From: Simiduia curdlanivorans
Lineage (GTDB): Bacteria; Pseudomonadota; Gammaproteobacteria; Pseudomonadales; Cellvibrionaceae
Length of the DNA: 64,000 nt
Reading direction: 5' to 3'
NCBI RefSeq assembly: GCF_030409605.1
Contig: NZ_JAUFQG010000004.1
Location: 2,336,001 to 2,400,000 of the forward strand
Shown piece after piece: positions 1 through 8,951 of the stretch (the stretch's first letter is position 1; every line of letters starts with the position of its first letter). The notes beneath the pieces are model-generated. The model was not told the DNA's origin. It saw only the letters and a program-made list of their open reading frames with translations, and did not search any database. The position numbers and the translations under genes were made by a program.

Positions 1-1643
1 GCGCGGCTTGCCACACCACGCAAATTAATTATCAGGGCCTCGGTATTCGCATCGATGGCGGGCCGGCCTTGGCCGACATGGAAAACTTCATGTTGGATTT
101 GGGGCGCTCCCTAGAGGCCACACTGACTAATGCGGATTTACTTTCTGAATTTACTGCCAAGGTGCTGGAGCAGGGCGATTATGATTCAGCCGAAGCGATA
201 CAAGATGAGCTAGAAATTTTCAGCCAACGCATCGGCACCTATAACTTAGTCAATAAGCCGCGCGATACTGGCCGTGCGTTAACCCACTATGGCTATGCGC
301 GTTTGGATGCCTTTGGCCGCATTTACAATCGCGTGCTCGAACATTTGATCACCAAATCCCAGTTGCAGCCGCTACTTGAACAGCACTTGCCTGCGGCCGA
401 GGCAGACGATCTTATTGCGGCTATGGCGCCGATGCCGGAATTACTGCGCAATCAGGACCGGGATTTTATAATTGGCCAGTTAAATAAAAAAGTGAGTTTG
501 AAAGCGCGCTTGAAATTACTCAATGATTTATTTAATCCGGCCGATGCTCCGGTGAGTTACCCCTTTTTGTGGGATATTCCTCATCACGATTACGTGCAGT
601 GGAATGGCATTGTGCAGAATGCCGGTATTGGCCCCTTGGGGCGCAACGCGGGCCAGGTGATTGGCGTGTTTGGTACCTTGGAGTTTGAACATAATTCCGG
701 TATTAACCCAATGGCGTTTATTAATAAGCAATCCTTTTCCAAGGGCCATATTGAATTTACCTCCTCTTTGGATATTCGCAATTTGCGCTTGGTCGAGAAA
801 CAGTTGAAGTCGTTGATGTCGCCGCAGTGGCCGGAGCAATTGCTGGGTGCCATTGATCGCGATATGGCGGCGAAAGGGCGTAAACATTTCGTTGCCTACT
901 GCGCGTCCTGCCACGACGATATCGTTAGAGACGATCCAAGGCGGCGGGTTGTCGCTAAGTTCTCTCATTACGATAAGGTGGCTACCGATAATAAAATGGC
1001 GGCCAACAGCGTAGAGTTTTCTGGTGGTAGCGGTATCGTCGAAGGACGCTATGTCGACACGGAGGTAGGTGACTTATATTTGGAGCCGCGTGCGCCTATT
1101 GCGGGCATACTTAGCTATACCACGCGCAATGTCATTCTAGAGCGCGATCCAGATAAAACCTGGGTGGAGTGGTTGGCCGAGCGGGCTTTTGATTTTTTAT
1201 TAACCGTCAATGAAAACGAAGTGAAGCCGAGTATAAAACGCGGCGATTATTCACCCAATACAATGGCGAAACCCTATGAATCATTACGTGCCTATAAAGC
1301 TCGGCCTTTGAACGGTATCTGGGCCACGGCGCCATACCTGCACAACGGTTCGGTACCGACGCTTTACGATTTATTACTACCGGCTTGCACGGCGGATAAT
1401 TTTGTTGAAGGCGAGTGCCGGCCGAATGATTTTGTTGTCGGCTCGAGAGAGTTTGACCCGAGGAAAGTCGGCTTTCGCTCCCAGGGCTATTCAGGCTTTG
1501 CGTTTAATACCGCCATTTATGGCAATTACAACACAGGTCACGAGTATGCGGCCGGCAAAACCGCGCAACCCAATGGGCAAGTTTTACCAGCGTTGGATGA
1601 TGCCGAGCGCATGGAGTTATTGGAGTATTTGAAAACCTTATAA
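1..1643 (+). CDS. RoxA-like di-haem cytochrome c, 5' end cut by window
   Basis: The reading frame is open from base 3, before the first ATG at 69, so the gene starts outside the window. The first codons read AACH and the two edge bases fit a preceding TGC, giving a CAACH haem site cut by the edge. A second haem site, CASCH, lies at about 900-914, roughly 300 residues later. The C-terminal part carries a YLHNGSVPTLYDLL stretch and a VGSREFDPRKVGF stretch, typical of the RoxA-like/di-haem peroxidase group. These are periplasmic or secreted oxygenases or peroxidases, and the substrate cannot be told from sequence. The spacing between haem motifs is wider than I recall for RoxA itself, so a RoxA-like paralogue of other function is likely. 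No neighbour in the window explains its role. Confidence 0.75.
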   Translation, partial: AACHTTQINYQGLGIRIDGGPALADMENFMLDLGRSLEATLTNADLLSEFTAKVLEQGDYDSAEAIQDELEIFSQRIGTYNLVNKPRDTGRALTHYGYARLDAFGRIYNRVLEHLITKSQLQPLLEQHLPAAEADDLIAAMAPMPELLRNQDRDFIIGQLNKKVSLKARLKLLNDLFNPADAPVSYPFLWDIPHHDYVQWNGIVQNAGIGPLGRNAGQVIGVFGTLEFEHNSGINPMAFINKQSFSKGHIEFTSSLDIRNLRLVEKQLKSLMSPQWPEQLLGAIDRDMAAKGRKHFVAYCASCHDDIVRDDPRRRVVAKFSHYDKVATDNKMAANSVEFSGGSGIVEGRYVDTEVGDLYLEPRAPIAGILSYTTRNVILERDPDKTWVEWLAERAFDFLLTVNENEVKPSIKRGDYSPNTMAKPYESLRAYKARPLNGIWATAPYLHNGSVPTLYDLLLPACTADNFVEGECRPNDFVVGSREFDPRKVGFRSQGYSGFAFNTAIYGNYNTGHEYAAGKTAQPNGQVLPALDDAERMELLEYLKTL

Positions 1644-1911
1644 AGCGTTTGCATGGAATGAAGGCCTAGGTTTGATGTTGGCGCCGGCGCTTTGCCATAT
1701 CACATCGGCTGCAATGCGTCAGTGCGGTTGCCCTGTTTAAGACCGGGCGGCATGGCCTTACTGCTTGTTGATGTTGCATTGGCGTCTTCAGCCAATAGCG
1801 TGGCGGTCATCGTTGTTAACGAGTGCTTAGGCTGTGAGTAGTCGAGTGTTTAGAAATAAGCGCAGTGCTGGCCATGGAGGCCGGGAATTCGTTATTCTGC
1901 AGACCTCGTAA

Positions 1912-3237
1912 ATGCCGTGCGCCATTATGTCTTTATCTGCAGCGACGCTTTTTAAGTACATACCCAAGCAGCAACCGCTGTGGTTGGCCCTGTCTGGCGG
2001 CTTGGATTCTATGGTGTTATTGCATTTGCTCAGCCAAAGCGGCTTGGCCTTCAAAGCTCTACATGTGAATCACCAGCTGTCGGCCCAGGCCGGCCAATGG
2101 CAAGACCATTGCCAGCGCGCCTGCGATCAATTGGCCGTTGAGCTGGTGGTTGAGCTGGTCGAGGTGGCGCCGGCGGGGCGCGGTTTAGAGGATGCCGCTC
2201 GGCAGGCGCGCTTTGCGGCATTTGCCCAATCCCTCACGCAGGATAGTGTGCTTCTGACCGCCCATCACCGAGACGATCAAGCTGAAACCCTGCTGTTGCG
2301 GCTCTTGCGCGGTGCTGGGGTACATGGCTTGCGGGCTATGTTGCCGGTTTCACCGCTGGTGATAGACGGCTGTGCCAAGGGGCAAATTGTTCGTCCCTTA
2401 CTCGATTGTTCTCGTGCTGAGCTAGAGGCTTATGCCCGTCTGCAGGGGCTCGACTGGGTCACCGACCACTCGAACGAGGATACGTCGCTCGATCGTAATT
2501 TTTTGCGCCACCGCGTGCTGCCCACTATTGCTCAGCGCTGGCAGGGTTTTAGCCAGCGCTGGCGTGCGGCGGCTAGCCATTTGGCCGAGGCGGCAGAACT
2601 GCTGGATGAGTTGGCGGTGCAAGACCTTGGTTGTCTGCCTCAGGCGCCCGAACTGGACAAGTTTGGCCGATCCTTGAGTTTGGCTTTTATTCAGGGTTTC
2701 TCGGCGCCTAGGGCAAAAAATGTGCTGCGCTATTGGCTGGCTGGTTTGAATTTAACCCTAACTAGCGCTCAGCTGGCTGAGCTACTCGAACAGTTAACCC
2801 ATGCCAAAGCCGATGCCCAGGTAGATTTTCACCTTGCCGATAGCTGTTTGCGGCGCTATCAGGCGCGGGTTTTTTGTACCCCTAGGCTTGAACCAGTGCC
2901 GGAGGGCGCACTAGAACTTGGGCCTGATCAGCCAATTGGGTTTGGTGTTGGGCGGGTTGCCATGAGACCCGCGGCCTATGGCTTAGCGCTACCGGCATCG
3001 GGTAAGTGGTTGGTTCGAACCCGTCGCCAAGGTGAGCGCTCGCACCCGGCGGGTCGTAGCCATTCGCAAACTCTGAAGAAATTGCTGCAGGAAGTGAACT
3101 TACCCCCTTGGCTTAGAGATCAAGTGCCCTTGGTGTGTGACGGCCAGAGGTTATTGGCCGTTGGCGATCTATGGCTGGAGCAAGGCGCCGGTGAATTGAT
3201 TCCAAATGGCTACTCATTGACCTGGGACATTCCATAA
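1912..3237 (+). CDS. tilS: tRNA(Ile)-lysidine synthase TilS
   Basis: TilS ligates lysine to C34 of tRNA-Ile(CAU), changing its codon specificity from AUG to AUA, using ATP in the cytoplasm. The N-terminal PP-loop SGGLDS is at residues 28-33, followed by the ATPase core (HHRDDQAET near 120). A C-terminal substrate-binding domain near 365-425 contains RTRRQGERSHPAGR and LKKLLQE. The length of 441 is normal. The start may be ATG 1912 or ATG 1927; neither has a clear Shine-Dalgarno, and 1927 gives the more usual N-terminus. It precedes pyrG, as in many gammaproteobacteria, although accA, the common upstream neighbour, is not here. Confidence 0.95.
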   Translation: MPCAIMSLSAATLFKYIPKQQPLWLALSGGLDSMVLLHLLSQSGLAFKALHVNHQLSAQAGQWQDHCQRACDQLAVELVVELVEVAPAGRGLEDAARQARFAAFAQSLTQDSVLLTAHHRDDQAETLLLRLLRGAGVHGLRAMLPVSPLVIDGCAKGQIVRPLLDCSRAELEAYARLQGLDWVTDHSNEDTSLDRNFLRHRVLPTIAQRWQGFSQRWRAAASHLAEAAELLDELAVQDLGCLPQAPELDKFGRSLSLAFIQGFSAPRAKNVLRYWLAGLNLTLTSAQLAELLEQLTHAKADAQVDFHLADSCLRRYQARVFCTPRLEPVPEGALELGPDQPIGFGVGRVAMRPAAYGLALPASGKWLVRTRRQGERSHPAGRSHSQTLKKLLQEVNLPPWLRDQVPLVCDGQRLLAVGDLWLEQGAGELIPNGYSLTWDIP

Positions 3238-3554
3238 AATAGCCGTCCAAGCGCATAAGCTGATTGAGGCTAGAGGCCTTTTCTGGTAGTCTGGCGTCCC
3301 ATCTCTAGGGTGGTGGCTCTCGATTCCTCCCAACCGCAATTGTTCGTTAGAAAGCACCGGATAACGGTGAGGCTTTCTGGCGTTTTGTGCATTTGTGTGG
3401 TGTGAGCCAGCCCAGGGTTTTTGGTCTTTAATTGCACTGCTTGGTTTTTGCGATCAGCGGTTTAGTTAATATTGTTTGATCATGACCCAGCTGTCTTTAA
3501 ACACCGCAGTATTGACATTGTTCTTGCTGCACTTAGTTCTGGAAAAAGGTTCTC
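3238..3554. other. tilS-pyrG intergenic leader, 317 bp
   Basis: There is no credible gene here. The stretch contains an imperfect hairpin at 3349-3378 (listed separately) about 180 bp before the pyrG start. A TTGACA hexamer lies at about 3514 but lacks a good -10 partner. The promoter of pyrG presumably lies in this stretch; I could not fix it. Confidence 0.5.
3349..3378 (+). promoter_or_regulatory. Hairpin in pyrG leader
   Basis: AGAAAG (3349-3354) pairs with CTTTCT (3373-3378), and CACCG (3355-3359) pairs with CGGTG (3365-3369). The loop is GATAA and there is a 3-nt bulge. No U-run follows directly, so it could be a tilS terminator, part of a pyrG leader structure, or a chance fold. Confidence 0.4.
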
Positions 3555-5186
3555 ATGACCCGTTATATCTTCGTTACCGGTGGTGTGGTTTCATCCTTAG
3601 GAAAAGGCATCGCCTCGGCATCCTTGGGCGCTATTTTGGAAGCTCGAGGTCAGCGAGTGACCATTCTAAAGCTAGACCCTTACATAAATGTTGACCCAGG
3701 CACCATGAGCCCGTTTCAACACGGCGAGGTGTATGTTACCGGCGACGGCGCGGAGACCGATTTAGATTTGGGTCACTACGAGCGCTTTTTGAAGAGCAAT
3801 ATGACCCGCCGCAATAACTTTACCACCGGCCGTGTGTACGAAACCGTTTTGCGCAAAGAGCGTCGCGGCGATTACTTAGGTGGCACGGTACAGGTGATTC
3901 CACACATTACCGATGAAATAAAACGTCGGGTTCTCGAAGGCGGCGCCGACTACGATATCGCGCTGGTCGAAGTGGGTGGCACAGTGGGCGATATCGAATC
4001 GCAACCCTTTTTAGAGGCCATCCGCCAGCTCAAGGTGGAATTGGGTAGCAATCGCGCGCTGCTTATCCACCTAACCTTGGTGCCATATATTGCCACCGCC
4101 GGTGAAACTAAAACCAAGCCCACCCAGCACTCGGTCAAAGAGCTGCGCTCCATCGGCCTGCAGCCCGATGTATTGTTGTGTCGCTCGGAAGTGGAAGTGG
4201 ATGAAGATTCGCGCCGCAAAATTTCGTTATTTACCAACGTCGAAGAGCGCGCCGTAGTGCCGCTGCCCGATTGCGATACCATTTATCGTATTCCCGGTCT
4301 GCTAAAGGCATCGGGTTTAGACAGTTTTGTGGTGGAGCGCTTCGGTTTAGATTGCCCAGAGGCGGATTTATCCGAGTGGGACTTTGTTATCGACGGCAAG
4401 CTCAACCCCGAGCGCGAAGTGACCGTTGCCATGGTTGGCAAGTACATGGATTTACTGGATGCCTATAAATCTTTGAACGAATCGCTAAGCCACGCCGGTA
4501 TTCACACCAAGACCAAAGTGAATGTGAATTACATTGACGCCGAAGATGTGGAAAAGAAAGGCGTAAAAATTCTTGAGTCTGCCGATGCGATTCTGGTGCC
4601 CGGCGGTTTCGGCGAGCGCGGCGTTGAAGGTAAGTTAATGGCGGTGCGCTATGCCCGCGAAAATAAAATTCCCTACCTTGGCATTTGCCTAGGCATGCAG
4701 TCAGCGGTGATTGAATTCGCCCGCAATGTACTGGGGCTCGAAGGTGCTAACAGCACCGAGTTCAATAAAAAATCACCGCACCCGGTGGTTGGTTTGATTA
4801 CCGAGTGGATCGATAAAGAAGGCAAAGTGGAAACCCGCGATGAATCCTCGGATTTGGGTGGTACTATGCGTTTGGGCGCACAGGAGTGTCGCTTAGTGGC
4901 CGGTGCTAAAATTCACGACATTTACAATGCCGATGTGATTGTTGAACGCCATCGCCACCGCTTCGAAGTGAACAATAATTATGTTGATCAGTTGCAAAAA
5001 GCCGGTTTAAAAATTGGTGGCTGGTCGGCCGATGATACCTTGGTAGAAACCGTAGAAATTGCCGACCACCCTTGGTTCGTGGCCTGTCAGTTTCACCCAG
5101 AATTTACCTCTAAACCCCGCGAGGGCCACCCGCTGTTTATTAGCTATATCAAAGCCGCTATTGAGCAACACGAAAAGGGTGCATAA
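3555..5186 (+). CDS. pyrG: CTP synthase
   Basis: PyrG aminates UTP to CTP with glutamine and ATP, the last step of de novo pyrimidine nucleotide synthesis, in the cytoplasm. The N-terminal synthetase domain (about 1-265) starts with the P-loop-like GGVVSSLGKGIASASLG. The C-terminal class I glutamine amidotransferase domain (about 290-543) has GICLGMQ with the nucleophilic cysteine and QFHPEF with the histidine-glutamate pair. The length of 543 is normal. It is followed after 3-9 bp by kdsA, so the two are probably cotranscribed. Confidence 0.98.
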   Translation: MTRYIFVTGGVVSSLGKGIASASLGAILEARGQRVTILKLDPYINVDPGTMSPFQHGEVYVTGDGAETDLDLGHYERFLKSNMTRRNNFTTGRVYETVLRKERRGDYLGGTVQVIPHITDEIKRRVLEGGADYDIALVEVGGTVGDIESQPFLEAIRQLKVELGSNRALLIHLTLVPYIATAGETKTKPTQHSVKELRSIGLQPDVLLCRSEVEVDEDSRRKISLFTNVEERAVVPLPDCDTIYRIPGLLKASGLDSFVVERFGLDCPEADLSEWDFVIDGKLNPEREVTVAMVGKYMDLLDAYKSLNESLSHAGIHTKTKVNVNYIDAEDVEKKGVKILESADAILVPGGFGERGVEGKLMAVRYARENKIPYLGICLGMQSAVIEFARNVLGLEGANSTEFNKKSPHPVVGLITEWIDKEGKVETRDESSDLGGTMRLGAQECRLVAGAKIHDIYNADVIVERHRHRFEVNNNYVDQLQKAGLKIGGWSADDTLVETVEIADHPWFVACQFHPEFTSKPREGHPLFISYIKAAIEQHEKGA

Positions 5187-5195
5187 GGAATGACC

Positions 5196-6044
5196 ATGGA
5201 TAAAACGATTAAGGTTGGCAAACTCGATGTTGCCAACAATAAACCCTTCGTTCTGTTCGGCGGAATGAACGTATTGGAAAGCCGCGACATGGCGATGCAG
5301 GTTGCTGAAGCTTATGTGAAAGTCACCGAAAAGTTCGGTATTCCCTATGTGTTTAAGGCGTCTTTCGACAAGGCCAATCGCTCGTCTATTCACTCCTACC
5401 GCGGTCCTGGCATGGACGCGGGTTTGAAGATTTTTGAAGAAATCAAAAACACCTTCAATGTGCCGGTGATTACCGATGTACATGAAATTTATCAATGCCA
5501 ACCCGTGGCATCTGTTTGCGACGTTATTCAATTGCCGGCTTTTCTAGCCCGTCAAACCGACTTGGTTGAAGCCATGGCTAAAACCAATGCCGTGGTGAAT
5601 ATTAAGAAGCCGCAATTTCTCAGCCCCGCGCAAATGAAAAACATTGTTGAAAAATTTCGCGAATGCGGCAACGAACAAGTGATCCTGTGCGATCGTGGAA
5701 CCTGTTTTGGCTACGACAACCTAGTGGTAGATATGCTTGGTTTTCGTACCATGAAAGAAGTCAGCGGTGGTGCACCGGTGATTTTTGATGTAACGCATGC
5801 GCTGCAATGTCGTGATCCCTCTGGTGCAGCTTCCGGCGGTCGTCGGCAGCAGGTGGCTGAGCTTGCGCGTGCGGGTATGGCGCTGGGCTTGGCGGGCTTA
5901 TTCTTAGAGGCTCACCCCAACCCAGATCAGGCCAAATGTGATGGCCCAAGCGCTTTACCGCTAGAAAAGCTGGAATCTTTCCTTGCCCAAGTAAAGGCAG
6001 TGGATGATTTAGTGAAGAGTTTTTCTGATTTGCACATTGATTAA
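5196..6044 (+). CDS. kdsA: 3-deoxy-8-phosphooctulonate synthase KdsA
   Basis: KdsA condenses phosphoenolpyruvate with arabinose-5-phosphate to KDO-8-phosphate for the lipopolysaccharide core. The protein is close to the E. coli enzyme throughout, with LFGGMNVLESRD near the N-terminus, FKASFDKANRSS, and DVTHALQCRD. The Asn in GGMN marks the metal-independent class. Two in-frame ATGs exist. The one at 5190 touches the AAGGA ribosome site (5185-5189), while 5196 lies 6 nt after it, so 5196 is preferred. It sits between pyrG and eno, the order seen in pseudomonads. Confidence 0.97.
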   Translation: MDKTIKVGKLDVANNKPFVLFGGMNVLESRDMAMQVAEAYVKVTEKFGIPYVFKASFDKANRSSIHSYRGPGMDAGLKIFEEIKNTFNVPVITDVHEIYQCQPVASVCDVIQLPAFLARQTDLVEAMAKTNAVVNIKKPQFLSPAQMKNIVEKFRECGNEQVILCDRGTCFGYDNLVVDMLGFRTMKEVSGGAPVIFDVTHALQCRDPSGAASGGRRQQVAELARAGMALGLAGLFLEAHPNPDQAKCDGPSALPLEKLESFLAQVKAVDDLVKSFSDLHID

Positions 6045-6101
6045 AAGCTCAAAGAAGCTTTAACCAACTCATTTACGGATTTACAGCTGGAGTTTACACA
6101 G

Positions 6102-7391
6102 ATGACTAAGATTGTTGACGTTCGCGCCTTTGAAGTGCTGGACAGCCGCGGCAACCCCACCGTTGAAGCGGATGTGATTTTGGAAAACGGCATTGTTGGC
6201 AGCGCCTGTGCACCGAGTGGCGCGTCCACTGGTTCGCGCGAAGCGCTTGAGTTGCGCGATGGCGACAAGAGCCGCTATTTAGGCAAGGGTGTTTTAAAAG
6301 CCGTTAATAACATTAATACCACGATCAAAGAATTGGTTGTTGGTATGGATGTTACCGATCAACGCGCACTCGATAATGCGATGATCAAAGCCGATGGCAC
6401 TGAAAATAAAGCCGTACTTGGCGCCAACGCCATTTTGGCCGTGTCTTTAGCGGCGGCAAAAGCGGCGGCACAGGCGAAGGGTATGCCTTTGTACGCCCAC
6501 ATTGCCGAGCTGAATGGCACGCCAGGCAAATACACCATGCCGGTGCCCATGATGAACATTATTAACGGTGGTGAGCACGCCGATAACAATGTTGATATTC
6601 AAGAGTTTATGATTCAGCCCGTGAAGGCAAAAACCTTTACCGAAGCTCTGCGTCAAGGTGCGGAAGTGTTTCATGCTTTGAAGAAAGTATTGTCGGAGCG
6701 CGGCCTAAATACTGCCGTGGGCGATGAAGGTGGTTTCGCACCTAACTTGCCGTCTAATGAAGCGGCACTGCAAATTATTGGCGAAGCGGTTGCTAAAGCC
6801 GGTTATGTGTTGGGCGAAGATATGACCCTAGCATTAGATTGTGCCTCATCTGAATTCTATAAAGATGGCAAGTACGATTTGGCCGGTGAAGGCAAGGTGT
6901 TCAGCGCGCCTGAGTTTGCCGATTACCTAAGCGGTTTAGCCGACAAGTACCCAATCTTATCCATCGAAGACGGTATGGATGAGAGCGATTGGGCTGGCTG
7001 GGCAGACCTCACCACCAAAGCTGGCCATAAGGTTCAGTTAGTGGGTGATGATCTGTTTGTAACCAACACCAAGATCTTGCGCGAAGGCATCGAGAAGAAG
7101 ATAGCCAACTCCATTTTGATTAAGTTTAATCAGATCGGTTCTTTGTCTGAAACCTTAGATGCTATCAAAATGGCGCAAGACGCAGGCTATACCGCGGTGA
7201 TTTCACACCGTAGCGGTGAAACTGAAGACACCACCATCGCCGATTTGGCGGTTGCTACGGCGGCCGGCCAAATTAAGACCGGTTCACTGTGTCGTTCAGA
7301 TCGCGTAGCAAAATATAATCGATTAGTGCGCATTGAAGCGGAACTGGGTGCTAAAGCACCTTACCGTGGACGTGCAGAGTTCAAGGCTTAA
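6102..7391 (+). CDS. eno: Enolase
   Basis: Enolase interconverts 2-phosphoglycerate and phosphoenolpyruvate in glycolysis and is also a scaffold of the RNA degradosome in many gammaproteobacteria. Visible landmarks are DSRGNPTVEADV at the N-terminus, GDEGGFAPNL with the general acid region, SIEDGMDESDWAGW and the signature SHRSGETEDTTIADL. The length of 429 is typical. A GGAG lies about 10 nt before the ATG. A strong terminator follows 16 bp after the stop, closing the pyrG-kdsA-eno group. Confidence 0.98.
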   Translation: MTKIVDVRAFEVLDSRGNPTVEADVILENGIVGSACAPSGASTGSREALELRDGDKSRYLGKGVLKAVNNINTTIKELVVGMDVTDQRALDNAMIKADGTENKAVLGANAILAVSLAAAKAAAQAKGMPLYAHIAELNGTPGKYTMPVPMMNIINGGEHADNNVDIQEFMIQPVKAKTFTEALRQGAEVFHALKKVLSERGLNTAVGDEGGFAPNLPSNEAALQIIGEAVAKAGYVLGEDMTLALDCASSEFYKDGKYDLAGEGKVFSAPEFADYLSGLADKYPILSIEDGMDESDWAGWADLTTKAGHKVQLVGDDLFVTNTKILREGIEKKIANSILIKFNQIGSLSETLDAIKMAQDAGYTAVISHRSGETEDTTIADLAVATAAGQIKTGSLCRSDRVAKYNRLVRIEAELGAKAPYRGRAEFKA

Positions 7392-7407
7392 TTGGTAGCG
7401 TGATAAG

Positions 7408-7433
7408 AACGGGCAGCTTGCTGCCCGTTTTTT
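7408..7433 (+). terminator. Rho-independent terminator after eno
   Basis: A perfect 9-bp stem, AACGGGCAG (7408-7416) with CTGCCCGTT (7421-7429), has a CTTG loop and a following run of T. It separates eno from ftsB. Confidence 0.93.
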
Positions 7434-7467
7434 GTTTTCGATAACTAAAAATTAAAAATCTATTGCT

Positions 7468-7755
7468 ATGAAATGGATTCTACCCCTTCTTATCGCCCTT
7501 ATCGTGGGGTTGCAATATCGCCTCTGGGTGGGCGAGGGTAGTTATGCGGAAATTTCCCGCTTGCAAGGTGATATTGTAAACCAGCAAGCTGAAAACGAAA
7601 AAATGCGCGAGCGCAACCGCATCTTAGCCGTAGAAGTTGAAGAACTTAAATTCGGCTTGGACAGCATTGAAGAGCGGGCGCGGCTCGAAATGGGCATGAT
7701 AAAGGAAGGTGAAACTTTCTACATGCTCGTTGAAAAAGATAAAGGTCGGCGCTAG
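7468..7755 (+). CDS. ftsB: Cell division protein FtsB
   Basis: FtsB is a small bitopic inner-membrane protein of the FtsQLB divisome complex that controls septal peptidoglycan synthesis. The 95-residue product has an N-terminal membrane helix (about 4-20), then a coiled coil (about 28-65, with ENEKMRERNRILAVEVEELK) and a short acidic periplasmic tail ending EKDKGRR. Its place between eno and ispD is the usual one. The stop TAG overlaps the GTG start of ispD by one base, indicating translational coupling. Confidence 0.95.
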   Translation: MKWILPLLIALIVGLQYRLWVGEGSYAEISRLQGDIVNQQAENEKMRERNRILAVEVEELKFGLDSIEERARLEMGMIKEGETFYMLVEKDKGRR

Positions 7756-8465
7756 TGTCTGCTACCTTGTCGCCAAAAATTTGGATTGTTGTACCGGCCG
7801 CGGGCATTGGCGCGCGCATGGGCTCGGCTTTACCAAAACAGTATTTGCCTTTGGCTGGCTCCACTGTATTAGAACAGACACTCAGCGTTTTACTGCGTGC
7901 CAACTATCTGGCAGAAATCGTGGTTTGCCTGCATCGAGATGACGTTCAGTTCGATCAACTCGCGTCTGTAAATCATCCAAAAATAGTTAAAACCTTCGGT
8001 GGTGAAGAGCGCTCAGATTCAGTGCTGTGCGGCTTAACCGCAATTGCGGATAAGGTTGCGCCAGCGGACTGGGTTTTGGTGCACGATGCGGCGCGACCCT
8101 GTTTAACAGTCCAGTTGCTCAATGGCTTTATTGATACTGTTGTCGCTCAGCCGCATGGCGGTATTTTGGCAATACCTGTGGCGGATACTTTAAAGCAGGT
8201 GCAGCCGAGCACACGGCAAGTTATCGCGACCCAAGATCGGGCGAACCTATGGCAGGCGCAAACGCCGCAAATGTTTCAGTACCCGGAGCTCTTGCTGGCC
8301 TTAAGTTCTGCCGCACAAAATGGCCAAGCCATCACTGATGAAGCCAGCGCTATTGAGCTGCTCGGAAAAACGGTGCGCATTATCCCTGGTTCTGCAGAAA
8401 ATATTAAAGTTACCCGCCCAGAAGATTTGCGCTTGGCAAATTTAATTTTGCAAGCCAACCAATAG
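7755..8465 (+). CDS. ispD: 2-C-methyl-D-erythritol 4-phosphate cytidylyltransferase
   Basis: IspD joins CTP and methylerythritol phosphate in the third step of the MEP isoprenoid pathway. The glycine-rich nucleotide-binding N-terminus reads VPAAGIGARMGSALPKQYL, and VHDAARPC is the second conserved motif. The length of 236 is normal. The start is GTG at 7755, sharing a base with the ftsB stop. With ispF just downstream and ispG at 60.4 kb, three MEP genes lie in this window. Confidence 0.96.
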   Translation: MSATLSPKIWIVVPAAGIGARMGSALPKQYLPLAGSTVLEQTLSVLLRANYLAEIVVCLHRDDVQFDQLASVNHPKIVKTFGGEERSDSVLCGLTAIADKVAPADWVLVHDAARPCLTVQLLNGFIDTVVAQPHGGILAIPVADTLKQVQPSTRQVIATQDRANLWQAQTPQMFQYPELLLALSSAAQNGQAITDEASAIELLGKTVRIIPGSAENIKVTRPEDLRLANLILQANQ

Positions 8466-8474
8466 AGAATGTTG

Positions 8475-8951
8475 ATGAGAATTGGTCACGGATACGATGT
8501 GCACGCTTTCGGTGAAGGCGAGAAAATTGTTATTGCGGGTGTGGTGATTCCGCACGAGCGCGGTTTGATTGCCCATTCCGATGGCGATGTGTTGCTGCAC
8601 GCCCTGTGCGATGCATTGTTGGGGGCCTGCGCTTTGGGTGATATTGGCAAGCATTTCCCCGATACTGATATGCAATATAAAAATGCCGATAGCCGTGCGC
8701 TGCTCAGAATGGTTTTTGCCAAAGTAAAAGCCAAAGGTTTTCGCGTCGCCAATACTGATATGACGATTGTTGCGCAGGCGCCGAAAATGGCGCCCTATAT
8801 TGAGCGTATGGTGAGCAACGTGGCAGCCGACCTCGAGTTGCTCATCGATCAGGTTAACATCAAGGCAACCACCACAGAAAAACTGGGCTTTACTGGTCGT
8901 AAAGAGGGCATTGCCTGCTATGCGGTGGTGTTGTTGGAGAAGTCCGAGTGA
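8475..8951 (+). CDS. ispF: 2-C-methyl-D-erythritol 2,4-cyclodiphosphate synthase
   Basis: IspF cyclises the CDP-methylerythritol 2-phosphate intermediate with release of CMP. The MRIGHGYDVHAF start carries the zinc ligands Asp and His. IAHSDGDVLLHALCDALLGA and the C-terminal TTEKLGFTGRKEGI are also typical. An ATG at 8469 is in frame, but the one at 8475 gives the canonical N-terminus and better spacing from AGAGA at 8464-8468. The stop TGA overlaps the GTG of truD (GTGA), suggesting coupling. Confidence 0.96.
   Translation: MRIGHGYDVHAFGEGEKIVIAGVVIPHERGLIAHSDGDVLLHALCDALLGACALGDIGKHFPDTDMQYKNADSRALLRMVFAKVKAKGFRVANTDMTIVAQAPKMAPYIERMVSNVAADLELLIDQVNIKATTTEKLGFTGRKEGIACYAVVLLEKSE

Noticed and set aside
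5007..5531. 174-codon minus-strand frame over the pyrG-kdsA junction
   Set aside because: It spans two conserved genes read on the other strand, and lacks a ribosome site.
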